Part shown: positions 9,141-16,989 of the stretch, piece after piece | How the letters are laid out: every line of letters starts with the position of its first letter | Position numbering within the stretch: the first letter of the stretch is position 1 | Source of the DNA: Verrucomicrobiia bacterium | GTDB taxonomy: Bacteria > Verrucomicrobiota > Verrucomicrobiia > Limisphaerales > CAIMTB01 | Length of the DNA: 64,000 bases | Assembly: GCA_019634625.1 (NCBI GenBank) | Contig: JAHCBA010000002.1 | Coordinates: 204,114 to 268,113, forward strand | Direction of reading: 5' to 3' | Made by a program: the position numbers and the translations under genes | The notes under the pieces: generated by a model | Seen by the model: only the letters and a program-made list of their open reading frames with translations | Told to the model about the DNA's origin: nothing | Databases searched by the model: none

Positions 9141-9210
9141 GGGAGCGGCGTTTATGACGCCGATGGGGTCCCCCAATCAACCGCCTTTCCGCCGAACCGC
9201 GCTCTGGCGG

Positions 9211-9320
9211 TGCATCCCGGAGTTGCGGGTGAGAAGGCAGCGAACCGGAGGGACGAGCTCTGCGAGTCCACAACCCAACGCTCCACACCGTTGCGGCCTC
9301 GTGGAACTCGGCCCTCCGAG
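9211..9320 (-). repeat. 160-bp interspersed repeat, copy A (truncated)
   Basis: This matches, in inverted orientation, the element at 17968-18130. It carries the terminal TGCATCCCGG box, the inner GCGAGTCCAC box and the core TGCGGCCTCGTGGAACTCGG, and stops after CCTCCGAG. The end beyond the core is missing, and the 82-bp palindromic element begins 10 bp further on. It has no coding content. Confidence 0.8.
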
Positions 9321-9329
9321 ACGGGGAAC

Positions 9330-9411
9330 GGGGTCACATCTCTGATTTTGACACTTGCACCGGCCCTGCGGCTGAGTTCATTCCAATTGTCAAAATTGGA
9401 GATGTGACCCC
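9330..9411. repeat. 82-bp palindromic element, copy 1
   Basis: GGGGTCACATCTCTGATTTT at the left end pairs with its near-complement at the right end (caattgtcaaaattggagatgtgacccc region). The middle includes CCTGCGGCTGAG. The same 82-bp element recurs at 14766-14847. This copy ends 59 bp upstream of the start codon of the gene at 9471. It may be a MITE or REP-like element, or a shared regulatory hairpin. Confidence 0.82.
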
Positions 9412-9470
9412 GGTGCAATCGATGTGCTCGCACGGAGCTGGCCAGTGGGTAATCGTCGCCGGACGAAGTC

Positions 9471-9926
9471 ATGGATGAGCGACAACTGTTGGAGAAACTG
9501 GCACTGATCGAAGCCCTGCATTCCGGGGCCGCCACGGCCGGCGAGCGGGATGCGGCGGCGGCGGCACGTGACCGCATCCGCAATCGCCTGCGTCAACTCC
9601 AGTCGGAGGAAGCCCCGGTCGAGTACAGCTTCAAGGTGGCCGACCATTGGTCCCATCGCCTTCTTGTCGCCCTGTTGCGACGGTACCAGATTCGCCCCTA
9701 TCGGTACCCACGACAACGACACACCACAGTCATGGCCCGGGTCCCAAAAAAGTTCGTCGATGAGGTGCTCTGGCCAGAGTTCCAGGAATTGAGCCAGGTT
9801 CTCCGTCAGTACCTTGCGGACGTCACCGAGCGCGTGATCGCGACAGCCCTCGAACCGGACGCCTCGGACGTCGAGGAGCGCAGCGCGCCAGCGTCGCTCC
9901 CCGGATCCACTTCGGCGTCGTTTTAG
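9471..9926 (+). CDS. Conserved hypothetical protein
   Basis: The product is 151 residues starting MDERQLLEKLALIEALHSGAATAGERDAA. The first 50 residues are helical and charged, with an AAAARDRIRNRLRQLQ segment like those found before DUF2786-type proteins. A compact middle part follows (HWSHRLLVALLRRYQIRPYRYPRQRHTTVMARVPKKFVDEVLWPEF), with a final helix after it. There is no signal peptide, membrane span or recognised catalytic motif. The Arg-rich centre suggests nucleic acid binding, but that is a guess. It is the first gene of a plus-strand run leading to the WYL regulator, and its upstream region carries the 82-bp palindromic element. Confidence 0.7.
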   Translation: MDERQLLEKLALIEALHSGAATAGERDAAAAARDRIRNRLRQLQSEEAPVEYSFKVADHWSHRLLVALLRRYQIRPYRYPRQRHTTVMARVPKKFVDEVLWPEFQELSQVLRQYLADVTERVIATALEPDASDVEERSAPASLPGSTSASF

Positions 9927-10001
9927 CCCTGAGAACGAACCCGTTAATCCCCTTACAACCCCCTGCTGGTTGCCGGGCGATGGCCTTGGTAGAGTCCTGA
10001 C

Positions 10002-10949
10002 ATGAATCGGGTGGATCGGTTGCTCGCCCTGCTCCTTTTCCTGCAATCCCGCCGTGTCACCACCGCCGATCAGATGGCGCGGCACTTCGAGTTGAGCCTG
10101 CGGACCATCTACCGCGACCTCGCTGCCCTGGGCGAGATCGGGGTTCCCATCGTTGCCGAAGCGGGCGTCGGCTACACTCTGCGGCCGGGATTTCACCTTC
10201 CGCCGGTGAACTTCACGGCGGAGGAGGCCAATGCCCTGGTCACGGGGGGCATGCTGGTCGGACATCTCACCGATGCCTCGGTTCGCCCGCAGATGCAGTC
10301 GGCTCTGGCGAAGGTCCGGGCCATCCTGCCCCGCGAACAACAGGACCGTGCCATTCGACTGGAACGGGCGATGACCTTGACGGCCACGGTCAATGCGCCC
10401 GAGCAAGCCGGTCTCGGTCTCCTCCAGCGGGCATTGGCGGAACTGAGGGTCCTGCAGTTCACCTACCAGGCTCCAAGCCAATCGGAGCCAACGAAACGGA
10501 CAGTCGAACCCCTGGGCCTCATCCGTTACCTCGAACGCTGGCACCTCATCGCATGGTGCCGGACCCGCCGGAGCCTCCGTGATTTTCGGACGGACCGAAT
10601 GGACAAGGTTACCCTGTCGAGCCAGACCTTTGCACCGAAGGAGGAGTTCTCCCTCCGCGATTATGTTCGATCCATGCCCCAACCGGCGTTGAGAGCACGA
10701 GTCCGGTTCACACCGTCCGCTGCCGACCGGGCGAAACGCGAATGGTGGCCGGGGATTGTCGAGGAATGCCCAACGCCAGGGGGCGTGATCCTGACGTTGG
10801 CAGCCGTCGAGTGGGAGCCCTTGGTGGGATGGCTTCTCTCCCTGGGGCGGAATGCCTCCGTCATCGCCCCGGAGGCATTGCGTTCGTCGCTGGTGGAGGC
10901 AGCCCGTCATGCGGCGTTGCATCACGAACAGGAAGTTGAAGGCTCCTGA
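10002..10949 (+). CDS. WYL-domain HTH transcriptional regulator (YafY-like)
   Basis: The product is 315 residues. A winged helix-turn-helix (residues 1-60: NRVDRLLALLLFLQSRRVTTADQMARHFELSLRTIYRDLAAL) is of the HTH_11/DeoR type. A WYL domain follows (about 140-215: LGLLQRALAELRVLQFTYQ, VEPLGLIRYLERWHLIAWC), and then a C-terminal WCX-like extension. WYL domains bind small ligands or nucleic acids, and such proteins often repress neighbouring stress or defence genes. It stands 75 bp after the gene at 9471 and 36 bp before the Dabb lipoprotein gene, so the three may form a unit with the broken SDR gene. Confidence 0.92.
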   Translation: MNRVDRLLALLLFLQSRRVTTADQMARHFELSLRTIYRDLAALGEIGVPIVAEAGVGYTLRPGFHLPPVNFTAEEANALVTGGMLVGHLTDASVRPQMQSALAKVRAILPREQQDRAIRLERAMTLTATVNAPEQAGLGLLQRALAELRVLQFTYQAPSQSEPTKRTVEPLGLIRYLERWHLIAWCRTRRSLRDFRTDRMDKVTLSSQTFAPKEEFSLRDYVRSMPQPALRARVRFTPSAADRAKREWWPGIVEECPTPGGVILTLAAVEWEPLVGWLLSLGRNASVIAPEALRSSLVEAARHAALHHEQEVEGS

Positions 10950-10985
10950 CACAGGGTTGTCAGCGCCGCGAGCTAGGTTCTTCGC

Positions 10986-11405
10986 ATGCGTGAACGAACC
11001 TGCAAGAACCCCCATCGGATGCTCGTGGCGCTGGCGCTGGCGGCGGTGCCCATGATTCTCGGATGTGGCACTGCCCGCCAGGTGGCGACGCCCGGAAGGT
11101 TCCATCACATCGGCCTCGTCTGGTTGAAGGAGCCGGGCAACGTGGAGCACCGCCAGAGGATCATCTCTGCGGCGCATGGGTTCGCGGGCGCGATACCCGA
11201 AGTCCAATCCATCTCGGTTGGCCAGTCGCCTCCCAGCACAAGTCCGTACGTTGATTCCTCCTTCGACATCTGCCTCATCATCCAGTTCGAGGACAAAGCG
11301 GCCATGGACCGCTACGCCAGGCATCCGGTCCACGAGAAGGCCGCGCAGGAGACCTTCCTTCCGCTTTCTCAACGACTGCTGTTTTACGACTTCATCGCGG
11401 AATGA
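10986..11405 (+). CDS. Dabb (stress-responsive A/B barrel) lipoprotein
   Basis: The product is 139 residues. A basic N-terminus and a hydrophobic stretch (MLVALALAAVPM) end in a lipobox ILGC, so export and lipidation at Cys are likely. The mature part starts FHHIGLVWLKEPGN and contains FDICLIIQFEDKAAMDRYARHPVHEK, the typical ferredoxin-like half barrel of Dabb proteins with the Y..HP.H signature. Dabb proteins are small dimers, some catalytic; the role here is unknown. It follows the WYL regulator by 36 bp and precedes the truncated SDR gene by 24 bp. Confidence 0.88.
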   Translation: MRERTCKNPHRMLVALALAAVPMILGCGTARQVATPGRFHHIGLVWLKEPGNVEHRQRIISAAHGFAGAIPEVQSISVGQSPPSTSPYVDSSFDICLIIQFEDKAAMDRYARHPVHEKAAQETFLPLSQRLLFYDFIAE

Positions 11406-11429
11406 CCCGGGAACCTGAATACAAACGCC

Positions 11430-11524
11430 ATGAGTGCAGACCGAACCATTTGCGACCCGAAGGAGTTCGCCGGCAAACGTGCCCTGGTTACCGGGGGAAC
11501 CCAGGGGATTGGGGAAGCAACCGT
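11430..11524 (+). pseudogene. Short-chain dehydrogenase (SDR), N-terminal stub
   Basis: The translation begins MSADRTICDPKEFAGKRALVTGGTQGIGEATVKQ. This is the TGxxxGIG cofactor loop of a classical SDR with the expected beta-1 before it. After about codon 31 the homology ends, and the frame runs into sequence antisense to the TPR gene. More than 200 codons of an SDR are absent. The break lies about 57 bp from the 3' end of the AAA ATPase/TPR module, suggesting that insertion or deletion of that module cut the gene. The start lies 24 bp after the Dabb gene. Confidence 0.75.
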
Positions 11525-11581
11525 GAAACAGGAGAGCCAGCGCAATGAACGAGCCTGGCTACCCTCAACACAGGATCCAGA

Positions 11582-13444
11582 TCATGGGATGCCGGCGGTC
11601 GCCGGATGGGTGGCACCGGGGGTAGGGGTCGGCGATGCCGGCGTCTGCCGCAGTCGGGCGACCTGGGCGCGGCTCAGGGCCACGTCGTGTCGCTTCGGCG
11701 GATGGGCGGGATCGAGCTGGCTCAGGCGCTGGCGAATGGCCAAGGCCTCTTCAGCGCATGCCAGCGCCTTTTCCGTCATTCCATCACCGGCAAACAGTTC
11801 GGCCAACTGGTACAATTCGTAGGTTGGACCTCGCGCCAATGCCGCGTTGGTTGGATCCGCTTGAACCAGGGGCCGGAAGAGGTCCAGCGCACGGGTGTAC
11901 GCCAGGATCGATTCGGCACGGTCGCCACGCAGTTGCGCCAGGTCTCCAAGGCGTTCGCACGAAATGGCCACGTCCCTCTTCCAGACCGCATTGTCAGGGT
12001 CTTCGGCCATGAGCCGCTGCCTCACGGCAAGGGCCTCCCGATAGGCCGCTTCCGCTCCGATCAGGTCTCCCCGGGCACGCAGCACGTCGCCCACCTTGTT
12101 CAGGCCGACACTTCCATCCCGCTGCCAGACCGGGTTGCCCGGGTCGCCCTCTGCCAGTTTCTGACTGATCGCCAGCGCCTCCCGATAGGCTGCCATCGCC
12201 CCGTCGAAATCACCTTGCGCGTGCAGCACATCGCCCAACTTGTCCAGGCTGACACTCAGGTCCCGCTGCCAGACCGGGTTCCCTGGATTCTCCGCCGCCA
12301 GTTGCCGACTCAGTTCCAGCGCGTTCTGACATGCGGCCATGGCGCCGGCCAAGTCCCCCTGATCGAACATCAGCCCACCAATTCGTTCCTGACTGACGCT
12401 CACGTCTCGTCGCCAGAGTGCATTGGCAGGGTCCGCCGCCGCCAGCCGCTGAAAGACTTCAAATCCCTTCCGATACGCGGCCAGCGCCCCATCTGAATCC
12501 CCCTGGGCTTGGAGCACGTCACCGATCTTCATCTGCCCGACGCTCACGTTCCGCTGCCAGACCATGCTGTCCGGGTCCGCGGCCGCCTGCCGTTGACTCA
12601 CCTCCAGGGACTCCCGATAGGCGCTGTGTGCCCCTGCCAGGTCGCCTGTCTGGGCCAGGGCATTGCCCCACTCGGCGCTGAGCCGGGCCAGGGGGGCGTC
12701 CAGGCCCGCCTGACGGCATTGTCGGGTGACCTCGGCAATACGGGCCCTGGCGGAATCCCGGCGGCCCAGGAAGATTTCGTGCCCGGCCGCCTCACCCTGC
12801 CATTCGACATGCCGGAGGACCTGCCCGGCCGACGGCGCTCCGGCGGGGAGGCGAAGTCTGGATTCCAGCTCCTGGAGGCGACGCAACCTGAAGTCAGCCG
12901 GAGGCAGAGAACTGTCCGTCCCGCGAATCTCCTCTGGAATCACGCCGTGTCGGTCCATCGCATGATCGGGAAACCGGATCGTCTCCCGCCGCCAATCGAA
13001 GAAGTCCGGGGCTTCCCGCGTGCAAAGAGCGGCGAGGTATTCTGGCACCCAGAACACCACCGGACACCTGATCCTGTCGCGCCATTCGGACCGGCGCAGA
13101 TTCAAGTTGTGGATCGCCTGGAGCCGGCTGCCGTTGGAAGGCACCGCCAGTTCCAGGTCCACCACCATGAGCACAGTGGCATCGAGGGTGACGGATGGGT
13201 TGCCAGGGTCGGTATCGCGGCTCCGTGCCAGCACGACTTCCAAGGCATCCTCGGTTTGGGCGTCCAGGGGAATGACACGGGCGAGATGGCCGGGCAGGGA
13301 CTCGGCCAACGCGGCGATCCAGTCGGCCCGCGCCGCCGGGTGATTGCAGATCGCCAGATGCAACGCGAAGCCCTCGGCCCGGGTGACCGCGCGACGAAGG
13401 ACCCGCATGGCATCCGCGCCGGTCTTCGTGCCCGTAGTGCTCAC
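11582..13444 (-). CDS. TPR-repeat protein with N-terminal alpha/beta domain, partner of AAA ATPase
   Basis: The product is 620 residues. It starts at a GTG that overlaps the ATPase stop as GTGA. The first 200 residues form an alpha/beta domain with hydrophobic strands (FALHLAICNHP, ATVLMVVDLELAVP, RCPVVFWVPEYLAALC) and the box APDFFDWRRETIRFP. It looks like a P-loop fold without a Walker A motif. From about residue 255 to 525 come TPR-like units of exactly 48 residues: W(Q/R/K)R(D/N) recurs at 296, 344, 392, 440 and 488, each followed by GD.L.A.GD..GA.AAYR.AL. The tail is Pro/Thr-rich. There is no signal peptide. The pair may be a split STAND-like sensor or effector; the function is unknown. 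Confidence 0.82.
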   Translation of the reverse strand: MSTTGTKTGADAMRVLRRAVTRAEGFALHLAICNHPAARADWIAALAESLPGHLARVIPLDAQTEDALEVVLARSRDTDPGNPSVTLDATVLMVVDLELAVPSNGSRLQAIHNLNLRRSEWRDRIRCPVVFWVPEYLAALCTREAPDFFDWRRETIRFPDHAMDRHGVIPEEIRGTDSSLPPADFRLRRLQELESRLRLPAGAPSAGQVLRHVEWQGEAAGHEIFLGRRDSARARIAEVTRQCRQAGLDAPLARLSAEWGNALAQTGDLAGAHSAYRESLEVSQRQAAADPDSMVWQRNVSVGQMKIGDVLQAQGDSDGALAAYRKGFEVFQRLAAADPANALWRRDVSVSQERIGGLMFDQGDLAGAMAACQNALELSRQLAAENPGNPVWQRDLSVSLDKLGDVLHAQGDFDGAMAAYREALAISQKLAEGDPGNPVWQRDGSVGLNKVGDVLRARGDLIGAEAAYREALAVRQRLMAEDPDNAVWKRDVAISCERLGDLAQLRGDRAESILAYTRALDLFRPLVQADPTNAALARGPTYELYQLAELFAGDGMTEKALACAEEALAIRQRLSQLDPAHPPKRHDVALSRAQVARLRQTPASPTPTPGATHPATAGIP

Positions 13445-14712
13445 GATGGCGTGAAGTTGGAAAGATTCCGGATCACCGGGTTCACGTTGTAGTACGGCTC
13501 GCCATTGCGATACTCGAAGATATACAGCCAGTGCAGCATGCTGCGGCGAAGGGGATCGGGCAGTTCCGCCGGCAGGCGGTCGAGTCGGCCGCTACGGAAC
13601 ATGCGCAGCCACTTCCAACACTCGGCGGGAATCTCACGCGCCAGGCTATCCGAATAGTCGCGGATGGCCGCCTCGACGTCGGTTTGTCGCACCGGGAAGG
13701 CATCGACACGGTTCAGGGTCGCCTGCAGAAAGGCGAAGAGATGGCGTGTGTGTCCACCGGTCTGTCTGCACAGGTACTGCCGGGTCTGCGGACTGTCGAA
13801 GACGTGCTCCGGATCAACACCCGCGGCTTGGCAGCGCTTGCGAATCATCTCCTCCATCGTGGTCAGGCCGGTGGCTGGTTCCTCCATGCGCAACATGGGT
13901 ACGGGAACGCAGTCCTCGCCAAACGTCTGACGCGTTTCGGCGAAGCGAGGCCCGTAGGCGAGGGAGATGGGCACGGCGTACACGATGCTCGCCTGGTAGT
14001 TCACCAACTGATCGCATCGATCGCAGAAGATCCGCTCGTGCCGGTCGGTCGGCAGCTTGTCGAGGCCATCGACAATCAGCACCAGTCCTCCCAGATTGGC
14101 AGCCTGCAAGGCCTGTGCGGCGGTCCTGAGAAGGTCGTTGGTGGCCTGGCGAAGGGTCGTGGTCTGAAGTTCGATGGCCTGACGGAGTTTTTGTCGGGCG
14201 GTGGGGGAGCCCTTGATCTCGGTTGTGAGTTTCAGTAATCCAGCACTGACATCCAACTTCTGGACGTTCGGTTCCGATTTCAACGTTGCACGGAAGGCAT
14301 CCCAGACCTGTTCGAAGAGTACAGTGACCGGCGAAAATCCCGGGATCTTCTGCTGCTGCAACTGGTCCTGGACCTGTGAAGCCATCATCACCGCCAGATC
14401 GGGGGAGTCCAGGTCGGCGATGTCGAGGTGCTGCGTGGCGTCCATGTAGATCACACAATACCGGGACTCGTTCCGGTGCGGGTTCTCCAGCAGATGCTTG
14501 AGGCGAAAGAGTTCGGTGCTCTTTCCAATCCCTCGGTGCCCGGTGAAGAGTTTGAATTCGGGCCTTGCCGGATCTGCGCGCCGGAGGGCCCGTGCAAGAA
14601 GTGTGACCACATGACTGCCCCTGGCCTCATCGCAGTCCACCCATCGCTCATCGCCGCCCTTGAGCGCCTCATCCGGAGCACACGCCCGGTACAGTGCGGT
14701 GATCGAATCCAT
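13441..14712 (-). CDS. AAA/STAND-like P-loop ATPase
   Basis: The product is 423 residues. Walker A is GHRGIGKST (58-66) after FKLFT, and Walker B is LVLIVDGLDKL (210-220). A sensor-like strand ASIVYAVPIS (241-250) follows, and then a helical C-terminal region. The arrangement resembles ORC/STAND-type ATPases that load or gate a partner. No effector domain (TIR, nuclease, protease) is fused to it. Its stop codon overlaps the start of the TPR gene by 4 bp, so the two are translationally coupled. The 82-bp palindromic element lies 53 bp upstream of the start codon. Together with the truncated SDR gene at the other end, this suggests an inserted accessory module; a defence role is inference. Confidence 0.85.
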   Translation of the reverse strand: MDSITALYRACAPDEALKGGDERWVDCDEARGSHVVTLLARALRRADPARPEFKLFTGHRGIGKSTELFRLKHLLENPHRNESRYCVIYMDATQHLDIADLDSPDLAVMMASQVQDQLQQQKIPGFSPVTVLFEQVWDAFRATLKSEPNVQKLDVSAGLLKLTTEIKGSPTARQKLRQAIELQTTTLRQATNDLLRTAAQALQAANLGGLVLIVDGLDKLPTDRHERIFCDRCDQLVNYQASIVYAVPISLAYGPRFAETRQTFGEDCVPVPMLRMEEPATGLTTMEEMIRKRCQAAGVDPEHVFDSPQTRQYLCRQTGGHTRHLFAFLQATLNRVDAFPVRQTDVEAAIRDYSDSLAREIPAECWKWLRMFRSGRLDRLPAELPDPLRRSMLHWLYIFEYRNGEPYYNVNPVIRNLSNFTPS

Positions 14713-14765
14713 TTAGGGCATGTCTAAGCCGTCGGACAGACCCTGACCAACAGATTCCGGACCCC

Positions 14766-14847
14766 AGGGTCACATCTCTGATTTTGACAATTGCCTGCGC
14801 ACTGCGGTTGGACAGTTTCCAATTGTCAAAATCAGAGATGTGACCCT
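14766..14847. repeat. 82-bp palindromic element, copy 2
   Basis: This is the same length and layout as the copy at 9330-9411. The left arm AGGGTCACATCTCTGATTTT pairs with the right arm (AAAATCAGAGATGTGACCCT), and ACTGCGGTTGGA is in the middle. The arms are a perfect 20-bp match in this copy. It lies between the ATPase start codon and the 3' end of the next minus-strand gene. Confidence 0.85.
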
Positions 14848-14867
14848 GGCGGCCCCCATTCCGATCT

Positions 14868-15821
14868 TCAACCGCCGCCCGAGGAGGGTTCCGGGATGAG
14901 GCGGCCGAAGCCGCCGGAGGCGGAGCGCTGGTACTCGGCATCCTTGAAGGTTTCGTCCTCGGGGGCGGCGCGGAGATCGAACGGGGTCAGGTCGGGGTCG
15001 CTCAGGGCGGCGCCGTGGATTTCGGTGAAGCCTTCCTTCCGCAGTCCCGCGAAGTAGGCGCGGAGATCGGCCATCGGGGTGGAGGACCGTTCGGGCACGA
15101 TGCAGACGAGGTGCCGGATGCCGGCGCGGCGCAGCGTCTCCGGGCCGGGAAGGGAGGCGTCGTCGAGGTAGTACCGGTTGTCGAATTCGCGGGGCCGGGC
15201 GGGCCGCTGACCCAGGCGATCCCGGTCGCAAATCCAGACCGGTGGACTGGCGGGGCTCAGGCGATGGCGCACGGCGGAGATCACGGGCGCGAAGCGGAGC
15301 AGGCCGGCGAGAAGGTTTTCCGCCCGGATCAGGCCCTGCGGATGCGGCCAGTGGTTGAAGGTGCAGACCGGCTGATACCCGGCGGCGACCAGACGCGCGG
15401 CGAGGGCAATGGATGGATACCCGGCGAGGTCGAGGATCACCCAGACGCCGGACCGGACCCAGTCGTCCCCCAAGGGTTCACCCTGGCACGCGGTGTCGAG
15501 GTGGGGCGGCAATTCGAGATGGGCCGCCTGCTCGGGGGCGGTGGGCCAGGGTTCGTTGCGGGCGCCCTTGTCGGTGCCGACCCGGTCGAGGGCATCGAGC
15601 GATGCGAAGAGGGGGACGCAGTGAAAGCATTCCCAGGGGGTTTCGGGCAGCGGCCCCCAGACATCGCAGAGCGCCTCGCCGGAGCGATACCGCATCCATT
15701 CGGAACCGCCCTGGGCGTCCGTGGCGCCGGGTTGTCCGACCGTCACCGCCGCGCGGGACGGTCCGAAGGGGATCCGGAACCGCCCGAGGGCCTCAAGTAT
15801 CTTCGACCAGGGTTGCCACAT
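14868..15821 (-). CDS. Uncharacterised protein, third gene of the glutathionylspermidine synthase-like operon
   Basis: The product is 317 residues if started at the ATG at 15821 (MWQPWSKILEALG), which overlaps the ATP-grasp gene by about 29 bp. The frame is also open 25 codons further upstream. It contains VWVILDLAGYPSIALAARLVAAGYQPVCTFNHWPHP, a Rossmann-like beta-alpha-beta, and IRHLVCIVPERSSTPMADLRAYFAGLRKEGFTEIHG near the C-terminus. The end is Gly/Ser-rich. I do not recognise a family. There is no signal peptide or membrane segment. Position and overlap imply co-translation with the ATP-grasp protein and a shared pathway. Confidence 0.72.
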   Translation of the reverse strand: MWQPWSKILEALGRFRIPFGPSRAAVTVGQPGATDAQGGSEWMRYRSGEALCDVWGPLPETPWECFHCVPLFASLDALDRVGTDKGARNEPWPTAPEQAAHLELPPHLDTACQGEPLGDDWVRSGVWVILDLAGYPSIALAARLVAAGYQPVCTFNHWPHPQGLIRAENLLAGLLRFAPVISAVRHRLSPASPPVWICDRDRLGQRPARPREFDNRYYLDDASLPGPETLRRAGIRHLVCIVPERSSTPMADLRAYFAGLRKEGFTEIHGAALSDPDLTPFDLRAAPEDETFKDAEYQRSASGGFGRLIPEPSSGGG

Positions 15822-16989
15822 GATAGGCTTCGTGAGTGGTGATGGGTTGGGCGGCGACGCGGCTGTAGTAACCGGCGAAGCGGCCGTTGACGACATAGGC
15901 GCCGAGGGCGGGGTACATCGGTCCCTCCTCGAACCCGATTGGCGCCACCTCGAACCGTTCCTGCATCAGGAAATCCCCGGGCCGTTTGGCCGCCTCGGTG
16001 AGGGCTCGGGTCCATTCGGCCTCCCCGACCATGGCGCCGAGAACGACGGAATCGCCCATGCGCCCGAAGGCCTCCTTGAGCACCCAGCGCGGACGTTCGG
16101 CCACCCAGCGGTCGAGTTGATCGGGGCGATAGGGTTCGCTGAGCGGGGCATGGTCCCGGACCCAGCGGCGGTCGTCGTCGGTCCAGCCATCGCCGCCACC
16201 CCAGTCGATGAAGAGGCGCTTGCTCTGGCGGATGAGGCGCCGGAGGGGATTCATCATGGGCAGGTGGGGCAGGGCACGGGCCCAGGTGTCGCGGTTAGGC
16301 AGCCAGCGGAACCATTCCCCGGGATAGAATCGCAGCGCATGATCCACGGACTTGCCGAGGAACGAAGGGCGTCCCCACCGCCATTCGAGATGGGCGGGGG
16401 AACAGAGCACGCCGTCGATGCCCGCCTGGGCCAGCCAGTCCTGGACGACGAGCATGTGTTGAAGATCCTCGGCGTAGCCCGTGGCATGGATGAAGGCGAC
16501 CCGTCGCGATGCGCGAAACGCCTCCTGTAACGCGCCGCGCAAGTCGCCCAGGAAGCGTCCGCCCGGCGCCCGGCCGCCGAGGAGTTCCGGCACGCCGACC
16601 GCCTCATTGAACCCGCCCGGCGCGTCCTCGTTGAATTCGGAGACCCACCAGCGTCCGTCGGTGGAGGGGAAGAGGTCGTAGCGGGCGAGCTGGAGGGGAC
16701 CGTCCGCCGGTTCGCGGAGCAGCAGTTCGATGGATTCACGGGGAATGCCCAGCCCTTCGAGCGCCTCGCGGGAGTTCGCGAGGCGCCGTTCCACGCGGGC
16801 CAGCAGCCCCGAGAACCGTTCGACCGTTGCCACCACCCGACGGTGTTCCTCGACGGTCAGGACCAGCGACTCGGGCAGCACGAGGCAACGTCCGCCCGCC
16901 CGCACATCCCATTTCCGATACCGGAAACGCAGCCGCCGGATGACCTCCCGGAAATCGTCCTTCGAGAGTCCCCACGGCTGCGTCCTCAT
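15793..16989 (-). CDS. Glutathionylspermidine synthase-like ATP-grasp ligase
   Basis: The product is 398 residues from the ATG at 16989 (MRTQPWGLSKDDFRE). The ORF is open much further upstream, but that part is the antisense frame of the membrane protein gene. It shows LQLARYDLFPSTDGRWWVSEFNEDAPGGFNEA, the pre-ATP-grasp DNP region typical of GSP synthase family proteins, and then RWVLKEAFGRMGDSVVLGAMV and FLMQERFEVAPIGF, the ATP-grasp nucleotide-binding strands. Relatives include E. coli YjfC, whose ligase substrate is uncertain. It overlaps the upstream membrane gene by 4 bp (ATGA). It probably forms an amide bond on a peptide or polyamine. Confidence 0.85.
   Translation of the reverse strand: MRTQPWGLSKDDFREVIRRLRFRYRKWDVRAGGRCLVLPESLVLTVEEHRRVVATVERFSGLLARVERRLANSREALEGLGIPRESIELLLREPADGPLQLARYDLFPSTDGRWWVSEFNEDAPGGFNEAVGVPELLGGRAPGGRFLGDLRGALQEAFRASRRVAFIHATGYAEDLQHMLVVQDWLAQAGIDGVLCSPAHLEWRWGRPSFLGKSVDHALRFYPGEWFRWLPNRDTWARALPHLPMMNPLRRLIRQSKRLFIDWGGGDGWTDDDRRWVRDHAPLSEPYRPDQLDRWVAERPRWVLKEAFGRMGDSVVLGAMVGEAEWTRALTEAAKRPGDFLMQERFEVAPIGFEEGPMYPALGAYVVNGRFAGYYSRVAAQPITTHEAYHVATLVEDT

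Noticed and set aside
7653-9407. 584-codon plus-strand ORF opposite the Gfo/Idh/MocA gene
   Set aside because: Antisense to a gene with a Tat signal and family motifs; runs into two repeats at its 3' end.
9390-11372. 660-codon minus-strand ORF opposite the WYL regulator and its neighbours
   Set aside because: It is antisense to three genes with clear family motifs and shows no family pattern itself; long antisense ORFs are common at this GC content.
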